NCBI RefSeq assembly: GCF_004745635.1 | Contig: NZ_SRLB01000028.1 | Span: 1 to 64,000, forward strand | Length of the DNA: 64,000 nucleotides | From: Methylobacterium nonmethylotrophicum | Lineage (GTDB): Bacteria; Pseudomonadota; Alphaproteobacteria; Rhizobiales; Beijerinckiaceae | Direction of reading: 5' to 3' | Part shown: positions 51,795-60,218 of the stretch, piece by piece | Layout of the letters: each line of letters opens with the position of its first letter | Position numbering within the stretch: the first letter of the stretch is position 1 | Position numbers and translations under genes: made by a program | The notes under the pieces: model-generated | Told to the model about the DNA's origin: nothing | Seen by the model: the letters and a program-made list of their open reading frames with translations, nothing else | The model's database searches: none

Positions 51795-53312
51795 ATGAGC
51801 GCGTTCGACGTTCGCGACATCCTCAAGACCGCGGTGGCCCAGCAGGCCGGCCAGGGCCGCGAGGCCGTGCCCCCCGCCGAGACCATCGCCCCGGTGCGGC
51901 CGGAGCCGGTCGTCTCGCCGGTGGTCTTCACCGGCTGCGTCCGGGCCGTCGAGTTCGGCCTCGTCGCGCTGGCGGGCCTCTGTGCCCAGCGCTGGCTGCT
52001 CGCCGGGACGGTGCCGCTCCATCTCGGCTACGTGGGGGCGATCCTCGGCCTCGCGACCCTCAACGTGCTGGTGCTGCAGGCGCTTGGCGCCTACGGCATC
52101 CGGGCGTTCCGGGCCTTCTTCAGCGTCGGCGCCCGGGTGGTGCTCGGCTGGTCGCTGGTGATGCTGCTCGCCGCCACCATGCTGTTCTTCGCCAAGCTCG
52201 GCGACCAGTATTCGCGGCTGTGGCTGATGAGCGTCTATGGCGGCGGCCTGGCGCTGCTGGTGGTCGAGCGCCTGGCGCTCTCCCTGGTGGTGAGCGCGCA
52301 GATGCGCCGCGGCCGCTTCGACCGGCGCGTCGCCATCGTGGGCGGCGGCGAGGCGGCCGAGGCGCTGATCCGGGCGATCGAGGCGCAGAGCGATTCCGGC
52401 CTCAAGGTCGTGGGGCTGTTCGACGACCGCAGCGACGGCCGCTCGGCCGACGTGGTGGCGGGCTACCCGAAGCTCGGCACCGTCAGCGACCTCGTCGCCT
52501 TCGCCCGGCGCACCAAGGTCGACCTGATCGTGTTCACGCTGCCGATCTCGGCCGAGGCGCGCATCCTGCAGATGCTGGCCAAGCTCTGGGTCCTGCCGGT
52601 CGACATCCGCCTCTCGGCCCATGCTTCGAAGCTCCGCTTGCGCCCGCGCAGCTACTCCTATCTCGGTTCGGTGCCGGTGCTCGACGTGTTCGACCGCCCG
52701 ATCGCCGACTGGGACGTGGTGGTCAAGGGCGTGTTCGACCGCGTGGTCGGTGCGGTGCTGCTGCTCATGCTCTCGCCCGTGATGCTGGCGGTCGGGCTCG
52801 CCGTGAAGCTGACCTCGCCGGGCCCGGTCTTCTTCCGCCAGAAGCGCCACGGCTTCAACAACGAGATCATCGACGTCTACAAGTTCCGCTCGATGTATGT
52901 CGACCAGTGCGACTACACCGCCGCCAAGGTCGTGACCAAGGGCGACCCACGGGTGACCCCGGTCGGCCGCTTCATCCGCAAGAGCTCGCTCGACGAGCTG
53001 CCCCAGCTGATCAACGTTGTGAAGGGTGACCTCTCGCTCGTTGGCCCGCGCCCGCACGCCCTTCAGGCCAAGGCCGCCAACACCCTCTACGACCAGGTCG
53101 TCGACGGCTACTTCGCCCGCCACAAGGTGAAGCCCGGCATCACCGGCTGGGCCCAGATCAACGGCTGGCGCGGCGAGACCGACACCAACGAGAAGATCCA
53201 GCGCCGGGTCGAGCACGACCTCTACTACATCGAGAACTGGTCGGTGTTCTTCGACCTGCAGATCCTGGCGATGACCCCGCTGGCGCTGTTCAAGACGGAG
53301 AACGCGTATTGA
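51795..53312 (+). CDS. Undecaprenyl-phosphate sugar phosphotransferase (WbaP/WcaJ/GumD-like)
   Basis: A 505-residue polyisoprenyl-phosphate hexose-1-phosphate transferase, which loads the first sugar (probably glucose) on undecaprenyl phosphate. It has four N-terminal helices, a cytosolic CoA-binding-like domain (RVAIVGGGEAAEALIRAIEA), a further helix, and the catalytic domain with VKLTSPGPVFFRQKRHGFNN, YKFRSMYVD and KSSLDELPQLINVVKGDLSL. The Asp-Glu active pair lies in SLDELPQ. The gene starts with ATG at 51795 and is convergent with a DoxX gene. Confidence 0.92.
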   Translation: MSAFDVRDILKTAVAQQAGQGREAVPPAETIAPVRPEPVVSPVVFTGCVRAVEFGLVALAGLCAQRWLLAGTVPLHLGYVGAILGLATLNVLVLQALGAYGIRAFRAFFSVGARVVLGWSLVMLLAATMLFFAKLGDQYSRLWLMSVYGGGLALLVVERLALSLVVSAQMRRGRFDRRVAIVGGGEAAEALIRAIEAQSDSGLKVVGLFDDRSDGRSADVVAGYPKLGTVSDLVAFARRTKVDLIVFTLPISAEARILQMLAKLWVLPVDIRLSAHASKLRLRPRSYSYLGSVPVLDVFDRPIADWDVVVKGVFDRVVGAVLLLMLSPVMLAVGLAVKLTSPGPVFFRQKRHGFNNEIIDVYKFRSMYVDQCDYTAAKVVTKGDPRVTPVGRFIRKSSLDELPQLINVVKGDLSLVGPRPHALQAKAANTLYDQVVDGYFARHKVKPGITGWAQINGWRGETDTNEKIQRRVEHDLYYIENWSVFFDLQILAMTPLALFKTENAY

Positions 53313-53343
53313 GGGCGGAGGCCGGGGGACCGGTGTAGGGCCG

Positions 53344-53363
53344 GCGGGATCGCGCGATCCCGC
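53344..53363. terminator. 20-bp palindrome between convergent genes
   Basis: A perfect 20-bp palindrome (GCGGGATCGC and its complement, no spacer) in the 88-bp gap between the WbaP-like (+) and DoxX (-) genes could stop transcription both ways. No T-run follows. Confidence 0.45.
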
Positions 53364-53400
53364 ACGCCCTTCGATCGACCGCGGCAGGGACGATCCCGCC

Positions 53401-53799
53401 TCAGGCCCGCTGGGCCGCGATCCACCGCAGCGAGAGCGTGACGTCGTCGCGGTGCCGGTAGGCCAGGCCGGCGAGCAGGATGAGCAGCACCAGCGCCGGC
53501 AGCGCCAGGGCGACCGGGTCGCCGGCCCGCAGGTGGCTGACGGCCGCCCCCACCATGATGACCATGAGCAGGAGGGCGCCGAAGGCCGTGCCGCCCCGCA
53601 CCCAGAGCAGCACCGCACCGTAGAGCTGGGCGGCGCCCACCACGTACATGAACCACAACGGATAGCCGAAGCGCGCGAAGACCGCGACCTCGAACGGCAC
53701 GGCCGCGAACTTCATCCCGGCCGCGATCACGAACAAAGCCGTGATCAGGACGCGCAGCAGCAGCGCGGCGAGGCTGGGCCAGGTGCGGGTGGAGGTCAT
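53401..53799 (-). CDS. DoxX family membrane protein
   Basis: A 132-residue protein with four transmembrane segments typical of DoxX/DoxD-like proteins: LLLRVLITALFVIAAGMKFA, FARFGYPLWFMYVVGAAQLY, LWVRGGTAFGALLLMVIMVG and ALPALVLLILLAGLAY. Members function in thiosulfate or quinone-linked respiration in archaea, but bacterial short ones are uncharacterised. The ATG at 53799 follows a GCAGGAGAA stretch. Confidence 0.8.
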   Translation of the reverse strand: MTSTRTWPSLAALLLRVLITALFVIAAGMKFAAVPFEVAVFARFGYPLWFMYVVGAAQLYGAVLLWVRGGTAFGALLLMVIMVGAAVSHLRAGDPVALALPALVLLILLAGLAYRHRDDVTLSLRWIAAQRA

Positions 53800-53886
53800 G
53801 GCATTCTCCTGCGGCAGGCTTGGATCAGGTGCGAGATTGAGCCCGATGGGTCGGGGTCCGGCCGCCCGGCCTCTGCGCTGCCGCTC

Positions 53887-53994
53887 TCAGCGGCTCACGG
53901 CCAGCAGGAAGGCGATGTTGCAGGCGAGCAGCAGGGCGAGGCCGGCGAGCACGGTGGAGGCGAGCATGGTGGAGGCCGAGTATCTTGACGGCAT
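53887..53994 (-). CDS. 35-residue membrane microprotein, coupled to upstream gene
   Basis: A 35-residue ORF consisting of a short polar start (MPSRYSAST) and one hydrophobic helix (MLASTVLAGLALLLACNIAF), ending LLAVSR. Its ATG overlaps the stop codon of the upstream 57-residue ORF as TGATG, and it lacks its own ribosome binding site, so expression would be by translational coupling. Function unknown. The overlap is the main argument that it is real. Confidence 0.4.
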   Translation of the reverse strand: MPSRYSASTMLASTVLAGLALLLACNIAFLLAVSR

Positions 53995-54167
53995 CAGCCG
54001 ATGTAAGGCCACGCCCGCAACGGGCAGGTGGACTCGGACGCCGAGGCGCGGTCCGGAGCGCCGCTCGCCTGGTCGATCGGCACGATATGCGCCGATCCGG
54101 CCGGGGTCAGCGCGCCCGCGCCGGCCAGGATCGCGGCCGCGGTCAGGATTCGAAGAATGGTCCGCAT
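53994..54167 (-). CDS. 57-residue secreted microprotein
   Basis: A small exported protein: signal peptide MRTILRILTAAAILAGAGAL to about residue 26, then a ~31-residue mature part with a single Cys (Cys48) in CPLRAWPYIG at the C-terminus. Small rhizobial secreted proteins with a Cys-x-x-x-x-WPY motif are a recurring type, of unknown function. It starts at 54167 with GGGAC upstream and overlaps the membrane microprotein gene. Confidence 0.5.
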   Translation of the reverse strand: MRTILRILTAAAILAGAGALTPAGSAHIVPIDQASGAPDRASASESTCPLRAWPYIG

Positions 54168-54488
54168 CGCAAAGTCCCGTCTCGGCCTCGTCGGGCCGTC
54201 GATGACAGGGCGTTTACGGCTTGACCATTGCGGCGCGATTGCGTGGCGTGTTGCGTGCCAAGTCGTTCAGACGCTCCCGCGGCGCGCGGTGATCTGGTTC
54301 ATGCGATGTCCGCCTGATGCGTTCGTAGAACAATGGAACGCGTCTCCCCTCTCCGGTGTGGGAGAGGGGATCCCGCGCCTTGGTCTTGTCGGTATCGCTC
54401 AAGGGGAGACCCGGTTCACGACCGGGTTCTGCGCTCGCGCCAAGCCCCGCGGCGCCGGCGATCAGCGCCCGTCGCGGGCCGCTCGTCG
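54168..54488. other. Intergenic region with hairpin repeat
   Basis: These 321 bp hold a 10-bp perfect hairpin (54345-54370) and the promoter region of the microprotein pair. A 92-residue minus-strand ORF here is not convincing. Confidence 0.5.
54345..54370. repeat. 10-bp hairpin repeat (TCCCCTCTCC type)
   Basis: Arms 54345-54354 and 54361-54370 with a 6-nt loop resemble a widespread bacterial intergenic hairpin with purine/pyrimidine-biased arms. It lies between the 625-residue protein gene and the microprotein pair on the same strand. Confidence 0.55.
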
Positions 54489-56366
54489 TCACTCCGCCTT
54501 GGCGTCCACCGTCAGGCGGTCGAAGATCTTGCCCGGGCTGGCGGCGGTGCTGAAATCGACGAGGCCGAGCCCGCCCGGATCCTTGGCGGCGGCGCTGACC
54601 GAGAGCCGGCCGGGCTTGACCACGAAGCGGGACACCGCCTGGCCGAGCGCCTTGGCGGAGGGCGAGTTGCCGAGCACCGCCGGGATGCCGAGCATCGCCG
54701 CGGTGCCGTATTCGCGCTGCAGCTCCTCGGGCTTGAGGCTCTGGGCCTTGGCCTGCTGGGCGACGAAGCGCTGGAACAGGCCGCCATTCTCGAGGGTCAG
54801 GGCGAGGGACTTGGCGCTGGCGCCGAGGAGCGCCATCGACGAGACCATCGGCTCGGGGTCGAACACCTCCTTGCCGATGCCGCCGATCGTGCCGGTGATC
54901 CGGACGGTGCCCATGTCCTTGCCCGACAGCGTCACGTCCCGCAGGCTCACCTCCCGGGCGGCCTCGTCCCAGCGGGCATCGACCAGGCCCGAGAGGTCGA
55001 GGGCGGTGTAGCCGAGGCCTGCGAGGTCGGAGAGCACCGGGGCCGCCGTGCCGGGCGGGACCGCGCAGGTGAATCCGTCGAAGGCGAAGCGCGAGGCGGT
55101 CGGGACGCCGTCGCGCGGCTCGCTCGCGTCGAGGCTGGCGCTGCGCAGGGCGAAGCGCATCGGTCCCGACGCGGCGAGCGGGTCCTTGGCCGAGTCCTGC
55201 GCCGGCAGGTCGACGTCGAGGCTCTCCAGGGCGAGGCGGCCGAGGGACGGGGCGTAGCGGCGCAGCTCGGCCCGGTCGAGGGGCTTGCCGGCGGCCTGGC
55301 GCATGACATCCAGCACCGGCTTGAGCGAGAGGCCGGAGAGGGTCAGGCCCTTGAGGGTGAAGCGCCCGGCGGGCGCCTCGACCGACAGGCCCTCGGCCCG
55401 CATCTGGCCGGGCCTCGTCTCACCTTGCTTGGCGTCGCCGGCCCCGCCCTCGGGCCCGAAAATGAGACGGGCGAGGCTCGCCTGGACCGCGGCCGGACGC
55501 CCGCCGGGCTCGCCGGGGGCGGCCAGGGTAATGCCGCTGATCTCGATCCCGCCGAAGCTGACCCCGTCGAGCAGGTCGGCGGCGAGGCCCATGAGGCGGG
55601 TGCGCTCCACCCCGTCCGCCTTGTCCGCCCCCTCGGCCAGGGTCCGGGCGGTCTCGCCCCAGGGCCTCGCGGTAGGCCGGCCGGCGAGGTCGCGGGCGTC
55701 GATGCGGGCGATCCGGAAGGCCGCCCCGTCCGGGCCGGTGAGCGCGATGTCCTCGGCGGTGACGCCGGCATAGATCCGCACCGGCGCGGCACCCGGGCCG
55801 CCGGCCTCGGTGAGGAAGCGCGCCAAGCCCGCCAGGTCGACCTCGCGGGCGTTCAACCGGCCGTAGGCGCCGGCGGCGTCGGGGCCCGGCCCCTCGACCG
55901 TGAGGGTGGCGCCGCCGGCCTCCAGCGTGCCGATCCGGCCCGCCGTCACGTCCCGGGCGACGACGTCGTGGTAGACCGCGACCTGGACGCGCCCGCCGGC
56001 CGGCTGCTCGACCCGCAGCACCGGGATCACGATCTCGCGGGCGGTGAGCCGTTCGAGCCGGCTCCGCCACGGCGCGGGACCGGCGGGATCGAGCACGGCC
56101 CGCGCCTCGTCCGCCGACAGGGCGGTCCCGCGCAGCTCGACCTTCGGGGCCTTGAGGGTGATCGGCCCGAGGGGCAGCACGACCTCGTCGAGGGCGACGG
56201 TAGCCTGCGCCGCGGCAGCGGCAGCGTTCGGCAGCACGCCGGCGGTCTGCGCTGCGGCCGGGCCGCCGAGGAGCCAGGCGGAGCCGGGCGGGATGCCGGC
56301 GAGCGCCGCGCAGGCGGTCAACCCGAGCGCGGCCCGGGCCACGCCCGTTGTCAGAGAGCGGGTCAT
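54489..56366 (-). CDS. Large exported protein of unknown function
   Basis: A 625-residue protein with an N-terminal signal-like segment (ARAALGLTACAALAGIPPGS). The rest has alternating beta-strand and short helix character with repeated VDLPAQ/LALESLDVDL-like and ITGTIGGIGKEVFDPEP stretches, somewhat like AsmA-type or intermembrane lipid-transfer proteins, but I cannot assign a family. It starts 32 bp downstream of erpA in the same orientation and may be co-transcribed. Confidence 0.6.
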   Translation of the reverse strand: MTRSLTTGVARAALGLTACAALAGIPPGSAWLLGGPAAAQTAGVLPNAAAAAAQATVALDEVVLPLGPITLKAPKVELRGTALSADEARAVLDPAGPAPWRSRLERLTAREIVIPVLRVEQPAGGRVQVAVYHDVVARDVTAGRIGTLEAGGATLTVEGPGPDAAGAYGRLNAREVDLAGLARFLTEAGGPGAAPVRIYAGVTAEDIALTGPDGAAFRIARIDARDLAGRPTARPWGETARTLAEGADKADGVERTRLMGLAADLLDGVSFGGIEISGITLAAPGEPGGRPAAVQASLARLIFGPEGGAGDAKQGETRPGQMRAEGLSVEAPAGRFTLKGLTLSGLSLKPVLDVMRQAAGKPLDRAELRRYAPSLGRLALESLDVDLPAQDSAKDPLAASGPMRFALRSASLDASEPRDGVPTASRFAFDGFTCAVPPGTAAPVLSDLAGLGYTALDLSGLVDARWDEAAREVSLRDVTLSGKDMGTVRITGTIGGIGKEVFDPEPMVSSMALLGASAKSLALTLENGGLFQRFVAQQAKAQSLKPEELQREYGTAAMLGIPAVLGNSPSAKALGQAVSRFVVKPGRLSVSAAAKDPGGLGLVDFSTAASPGKIFDRLTVDAKAE

Positions 56367-56398
56367 GGCGGAGCGTCCCGGTGAGGTGGTGCGGAGGC

Positions 56399-56725
56399 TT
56401 ACAGGGAGAACGAGGTGCCGCAGCCGCAGGAGGCGGTCGCCTGCGGGTTCTCGATCTTGAACGACTGGCCGATCAGGTCGTTGACGAAGTCGATCGTGGC
56501 GCCCTCCATGTACGGGAGCGAGGTCGGGTCGACCAGCACCGTGGCGCCGTCCTGCTCGACGGCGAGGTCGTCCTCGGCGCGATCCCGGGCGATGTCGAAG
56601 GCGTACTGGAACCCGGAGCAGCCGCCGCCATTCACGCTGATGCGCAGCATCGAGCCGGGGGGCTCGGCACCCATGATCTCGTTGATGCGGCGGGCGGCGC
56701 GGGACGTCAGGGTGATCGGGGTCAT
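56399..56725 (-). CDS. erpA: Iron-sulfur cluster insertion protein ErpA
   Basis: A 108-residue A-type Fe-S carrier that delivers clusters to apoproteins. The three ligand cysteines are present: Cys36 in NGGGCSGFQYAFD and Cys100/Cys102 in the C-terminal SCGCGTSFSL. It starts MTPITLTSRAARRINEIMGA. The gene is divergent from dgt, with 108 bp between, an arrangement found in many alphaproteobacteria. Confidence 0.95.
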   Translation of the reverse strand: MTPITLTSRAARRINEIMGAEPPGSMLRISVNGGGCSGFQYAFDIARDRAEDDLAVEQDGATVLVDPTSLPYMEGATIDFVNDLIGQSFKIENPQATASCGCGTSFSL

Positions 56726-56833
56726 CGACGGCTTCTCGGGTGGGGGTCCGACGTGCGATGGCAACATAGGAATGGACGGCGGGCGCCGCAACAGCCGCGT
56801 CCGGCCGCCCAGGATGGCGAGGGGATCTGGAAC

Positions 56834-58069
56834 GTGAGACGGACAGGCGAGCGCTGGCGGGCCCCCTACGGCAGCGACCCGTTCGCGTCGCGCGGGCGGC
56901 TGATCCCGGAGGCCGCCTCGCCGACCCGCACCGACTTCCAGCGCGACCGCGACCGGGTGGTGCATTCCGCCTCGTTCCGGCGCCTCAAGCACAAGACGCA
57001 AGTGTTCGTCCACCACGAGGGCGACCATTACCGCACCCGCCTGACCCACACCCTGGAGGTGAGCCAGATCGCCCGGGCGCTGGCCCGGGCGCTCGGCCTG
57101 GACGAGGACCTGGCGGAGGCGCTGGCGCTCGCCCACGACCTCGGCCACACCTGCTTCGGCCATACCGGCGAGGACGCGCTCCATGCCTGCATGCGCGACC
57201 ACGGCGGCTTCGACCACAACGCCCAGGCCCTGCGCCTGGTGACCCGGCTGGAGCGGCGCTACGCCACCTTCGACGGGCTCAACCTGACCTGGGAGACGCT
57301 GGAGGGGCTGGTCAAGCACAACGGCCCGCTCCTGGCCCGCGACGGCCGGCCGACGCCGCACTACGCCGAGAGAGGCATCCCGGCGGCGATCCTCGAGTAC
57401 AATGCCGTCAACGACCTCGACCTGGCGACCTTCGCGGGGCCCGAGGCCCAGGTGGCGGCGCTCGCCGACGACATCGCGTACGACGCCCACGACCTCGACG
57501 ACGGGTTGCGGGCCGACCTCTTCCGCCTCGACGACCTGCGCGAGATCCCGTTCCTCGCCGGCCTCCTCGATGAGATCCGCCACGCCTATCCGGGCCTCGA
57601 GCGCTCGCGGGTGGTGCACGAGCTGGCCCGGCGGGTGATCACCCGCTTCGTCGAGGACGTGATCGCCGTGACGGAAGGCCGCCTCGCCGCGCTGAACCCG
57701 GCCGACGCCGCCGCGGTGCGCCATGCCCCGGGCCCGGTGGCAGCCTTCTCCGACGCGATGGCGGCGGCCGACCGGGACATCAAGACCTTCCTGTTCGCCC
57801 GGATGTACCGGCATCCCGGCGTGATGGCGGTGCGCCGGCGCGCCGCCTCGATCGTCGAGGACCTCTTCTCCACCTTCCGCCGCGACCCGACCCGGATGCC
57901 GGAGGAGTGGAGCGCCGGCCTCGCCGGACCCGACGACCCCCGCACGCCCCGCCGGGTCGCCGACTTCATCGCCGGCATGACCGACAATTACGCGGTGAGC
58001 CAGCACCGCCGGCTCTTTCCCGAGACGCCGGACCTGCACTGGGTGATCTGGCCGGGGCTGGAGGAATGA
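56834..58069 (+). CDS. dgt: Deoxyguanosinetriphosphate triphosphohydrolase-like protein
   Basis: A 411-residue HD-domain dNTPase of the Dgt type 2 group, which cleaves dNTPs to nucleosides and triphosphate. Metal ligands are in HYRTRLTHTLEVSQIARALA (His), LAHDLGHTCFGHTGEDAL (HD), and ADDIAYDAHDLDDGLRADL (Asp). The sequence starts RRTGERWRAPYGSDPFASRG, like homologues. GTG at 56834 is the only sensible start. It is divergent from erpA. Confidence 0.93.
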   Translation: MRRTGERWRAPYGSDPFASRGRLIPEAASPTRTDFQRDRDRVVHSASFRRLKHKTQVFVHHEGDHYRTRLTHTLEVSQIARALARALGLDEDLAEALALAHDLGHTCFGHTGEDALHACMRDHGGFDHNAQALRLVTRLERRYATFDGLNLTWETLEGLVKHNGPLLARDGRPTPHYAERGIPAAILEYNAVNDLDLATFAGPEAQVAALADDIAYDAHDLDDGLRADLFRLDDLREIPFLAGLLDEIRHAYPGLERSRVVHELARRVITRFVEDVIAVTEGRLAALNPADAAAVRHAPGPVAAFSDAMAAADRDIKTFLFARMYRHPGVMAVRRRAASIVEDLFSTFRRDPTRMPEEWSAGLAGPDDPRTPRRVADFIAGMTDNYAVSQHRRLFPETPDLHWVIWPGLEE

Positions 58070-58397
58070 GAGGGGCCAGCCGCCCGCGCCGTGCCTCGAC
58101 AGTCTTGCCATCCTCCACCGTCATCCCGGGGCCGCGAAGGCGGAACAGGGATCCATGATGGGCGAGGGTGCGCGATGAGGCGGCGCGCGGTGCGCTGCCC
58201 GGCCCCGGGATGACCAGGAGGACGTGACGACGACCGAGGGGATCGCCGGACATTCTCCTCCCGGCCGGCGTCCAGAAAGAAATTCATGCTTCAGATCGGC
58301 CTGAATGAAGATTTATCTTCTTATCTCCGCGCCGTTCTTGCTCCCTCGCAGCAGATTGCCCTAAGCGGAGCCGGTCACTTCCCTTCGACGGCCGGCC
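58070..58397. other. Intergenic region with dispersed repeat
   Basis: These 328 bp contain copy 3 of the dispersed palindrome (58120-58214) and an AT-leaning stretch at 58280-58330 that probably includes the promoter of the following ABC transporter operon. No coding sequence is apparent. Confidence 0.6.
58120..58214. repeat. Dispersed palindromic intergenic repeat, copy 3
   Basis: Ends are perfect 14-bp inverted copies: GTCATCCCGGGGCC at 58120-58133 and its complement at 58201-58214. The interior carries GGCGGAACAGGGATCCATGA, like the copy near 331-454. It is probably a non-autonomous mobile or REP-like sequence. Confidence 0.8.
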
Positions 58398-59438
58398 ATG
58401 ACCCTCACGCGACGCAGCATCCTCCGGGCAGCCCCGGTCCTCGCGACCGGAGCGGTGCTGGGCGCCGGGCCGGGCGCCCTTGCGCAGGGCCGCGCGGTGC
58501 CGCTGCGGGTCGGCGTGATCCCGATCCTCGCCACCGCGCCGCTCTTCGTCGCCGAGAAGGAGGGCTGGCTGAAGGAGGCGGGCCTCTCGCTCGCCGTCAC
58601 CACCTTCGAGTCGGGGCCGAACATGATCCAGGCCCTGGCCTCGGGGACCCTCGACGTCTACGTCGCCGGCGTCGCGCCGCTCGGCGTCGCCCGGGCGAAG
58701 GGCATCGACGTCAAGGTGGTCGCCGCCACCTCCGTCGAGGAGAACGTCTTCGTCGCAGGCCCGAAGCTCGCCCGCCTCGCCGAGCCCGGCGTCGCGCCGG
58801 CCGAGGTCTTCCGCCGCTACCGCGCGGCGAACGGCAGCCCGGCGCGGCTCGCGACCCAGCCCCTCGGCTCGGTGCCCAACACCACCCTGCAGCACTGGCT
58901 GTGGGAGGTGGCCAAAGTCGACCGGACGGACGTCACGATCGTGTCGATGGGGATCGATGCGACCCAGCAGGCCGTGCTCGCGGGCGCCGTCGAGGGCGGA
59001 ACCTTGCGCGAGCCCGCGGTCTCCATCGTCACCGGCCGCAACCCGGCGATCCGCCTGATGGCGCTCGGCGGCGAGATGTTCCCGAGCCAGCCCGGCACCG
59101 TCGTGGCGCTGACGCGCGCCCTTCTCGACAAGGAGCCCGGGGCCGCGCAAGCCATCGTGACCGGCATCGTGCGGGCGGTCGACCTGATCGGCCGCGATCC
59201 GGAGCGCGTCGCCCCGACCATCGAGGCGGCCCTCGGCAAGGGGCTCGTCGACACCGCGACCATCCGCCGGGCACTGGCCTCGCCGGCGACGCGATTCACC
59301 GCCGATCCCCGCGCCATCGTCGAGGCGACGGCGGCGATGCAGCGCTTCCAGGTCAGGATCGGGGCGCTCGAGCGCGAGGTGCCCCTCGACGGCCTGTTCG
59401 AGCCGCGCCTCTACGAGCGCGCGGTCGCCGGCAAGTGA
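58398..59438 (+). CDS. NitT/TauT-type ABC transporter substrate-binding protein
   Basis: A 346-residue periplasmic protein with a twin-arginine-like signal (LTRRSILRAAPVLATGAVLG). The mature start PLRVGVIPILATAPLFVAEK and the SGTLDVYVAGVAPLGVARAK loop are typical for the aliphatic sulfonate/nitrate/taurine/thiamine-precursor receptors. The ligand is not evident. The stop is in the first unit of a 14-bp tandem repeat that also contains the next gene's start. Confidence 0.85.
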   Translation: MTLTRRSILRAAPVLATGAVLGAGPGALAQGRAVPLRVGVIPILATAPLFVAEKEGWLKEAGLSLAVTTFESGPNMIQALASGTLDVYVAGVAPLGVARAKGIDVKVVAATSVEENVFVAGPKLARLAEPGVAPAEVFRRYRAANGSPARLATQPLGSVPNTTLQHWLWEVAKVDRTDVTIVSMGIDATQQAVLAGAVEGGTLREPAVSIVTGRNPAIRLMALGGEMFPSQPGTVVALTRALLDKEPGAAQAIVTGIVRAVDLIGRDPERVAPTIEAALGKGLVDTATIRRALASPATRFTADPRAIVEATAAMQRFQVRIGALEREVPLDGLFEPRLYERAVAGK

Positions 59439-59467
59439 GAACAGGCAAGTGAGAACAGGCAAGTGAG
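59430..59467 (+). repeat. 14-bp intercistronic tandem repeat
   Basis: Two full copies (59430-59443, 59444-59457) and a partial third (59458-59467) of GGCAAGTGAGAACA. Each copy has a GTGA. The first unit holds the binding-protein stop, the third the permease GTG start. Slippage here would change the spacing between the two genes by 14 bp. Confidence 0.85.
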
Positions 59468-60218
59468 GTCCCGCCCCGCGGCGGCTCTCCTCCCGCTCGT
59501 CGGGCTCGCCGCCTTCTTCGCCCTGTGGGAGGCGTTTCCCCGGCTCGACCTCGTCAATCCGGCCTTCCTGCCGCCGCCCTCGGTCATCCCGGAGGCCTTC
59601 CTGCGCGAGCTGCGCTCCGGGCAGTGGCTGATGGCGATCGGCGGCAGCCTCGGGCATTACCTGGGCGGCCTGGCGCTCGGCATCGTCCTCGGCATCGCGG
59701 TCGGCACGCTGACGGGCATGTCGCGCACGGCCGAGGGGCTGACCGCCTGGATCGTGCGGGTCCTGCGCCCGGTGCCGGGCCTCGCCTGGGTGCCCTTCGC
59801 CATCATCTGGTTCGGGGTCAGCCCCGAGGCGGCCCTGTTCATCGTCGCCGTCGGCGTGTTCTGGATCGTCTACTTCGCGAGCCACGGGGCGATCCGCGGC
59901 GTCGACCGCGACCTGATCGAGCTCGCCGCCGCCTTCGGCTTCCGCTCGGCGCCCGAGCGCCTCCTCACGGTGGTGTGGCCGGCGGCCACCCCGGGGATCC
60001 TCGTCGGCGTGCGCACCGCGATCGGGCAGGCCTGGATGGCGGTGGTGGCGGCCGAGATCTTCGGGGTCGCGGGCCTCGGCCAGCGGATGATGCAGGCCTC
60101 GACGCTGCTCGCGACCGACATCGTGGTCGTCTACATGCTCACCATGGCGCTGCTCTACGGCGTGTTCGACGCCGCCTTCACCGCCCTCCAAGGCTGGATG
60201 CTCCGATGGCGGGCCTGA
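59463..60218 (+). CDS. NitT/TauT-type ABC transporter permease
   Basis: A 251-residue permease with about six hydrophobic helices and the EAA-like coupling loop LIELAAAFGFRSAPERLLTV with GVRTAIGQAWMAVVAAEIFG downstream. It begins with a GTG in the last copy of the tandem repeat. It pairs as a homodimer with the ATPase encoded next, whose start it overlaps by 13 bp. Confidence 0.88.
   Translation: MRSRPAAALLPLVGLAAFFALWEAFPRLDLVNPAFLPPPSVIPEAFLRELRSGQWLMAIGGSLGHYLGGLALGIVLGIAVGTLTGMSRTAEGLTAWIVRVLRPVPGLAWVPFAIIWFGVSPEAALFIVAVGVFWIVYFASHGAIRGVDRDLIELAAAFGFRSAPERLLTVVWPAATPGILVGVRTAIGQAWMAVVAAEIFGVAGLGQRMMQASTLLATDIVVVYMLTMALLYGVFDAAFTALQGWMLRWRA

Noticed and set aside
54214..54492. A 92-codon minus-strand ORF whose ATG overlaps the stop of the 625-residue gene (ATGA)
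   Set aside because: The overlap is suggestive, but the frame runs through a dispersed hairpin repeat and the sequence has no protein-like features.
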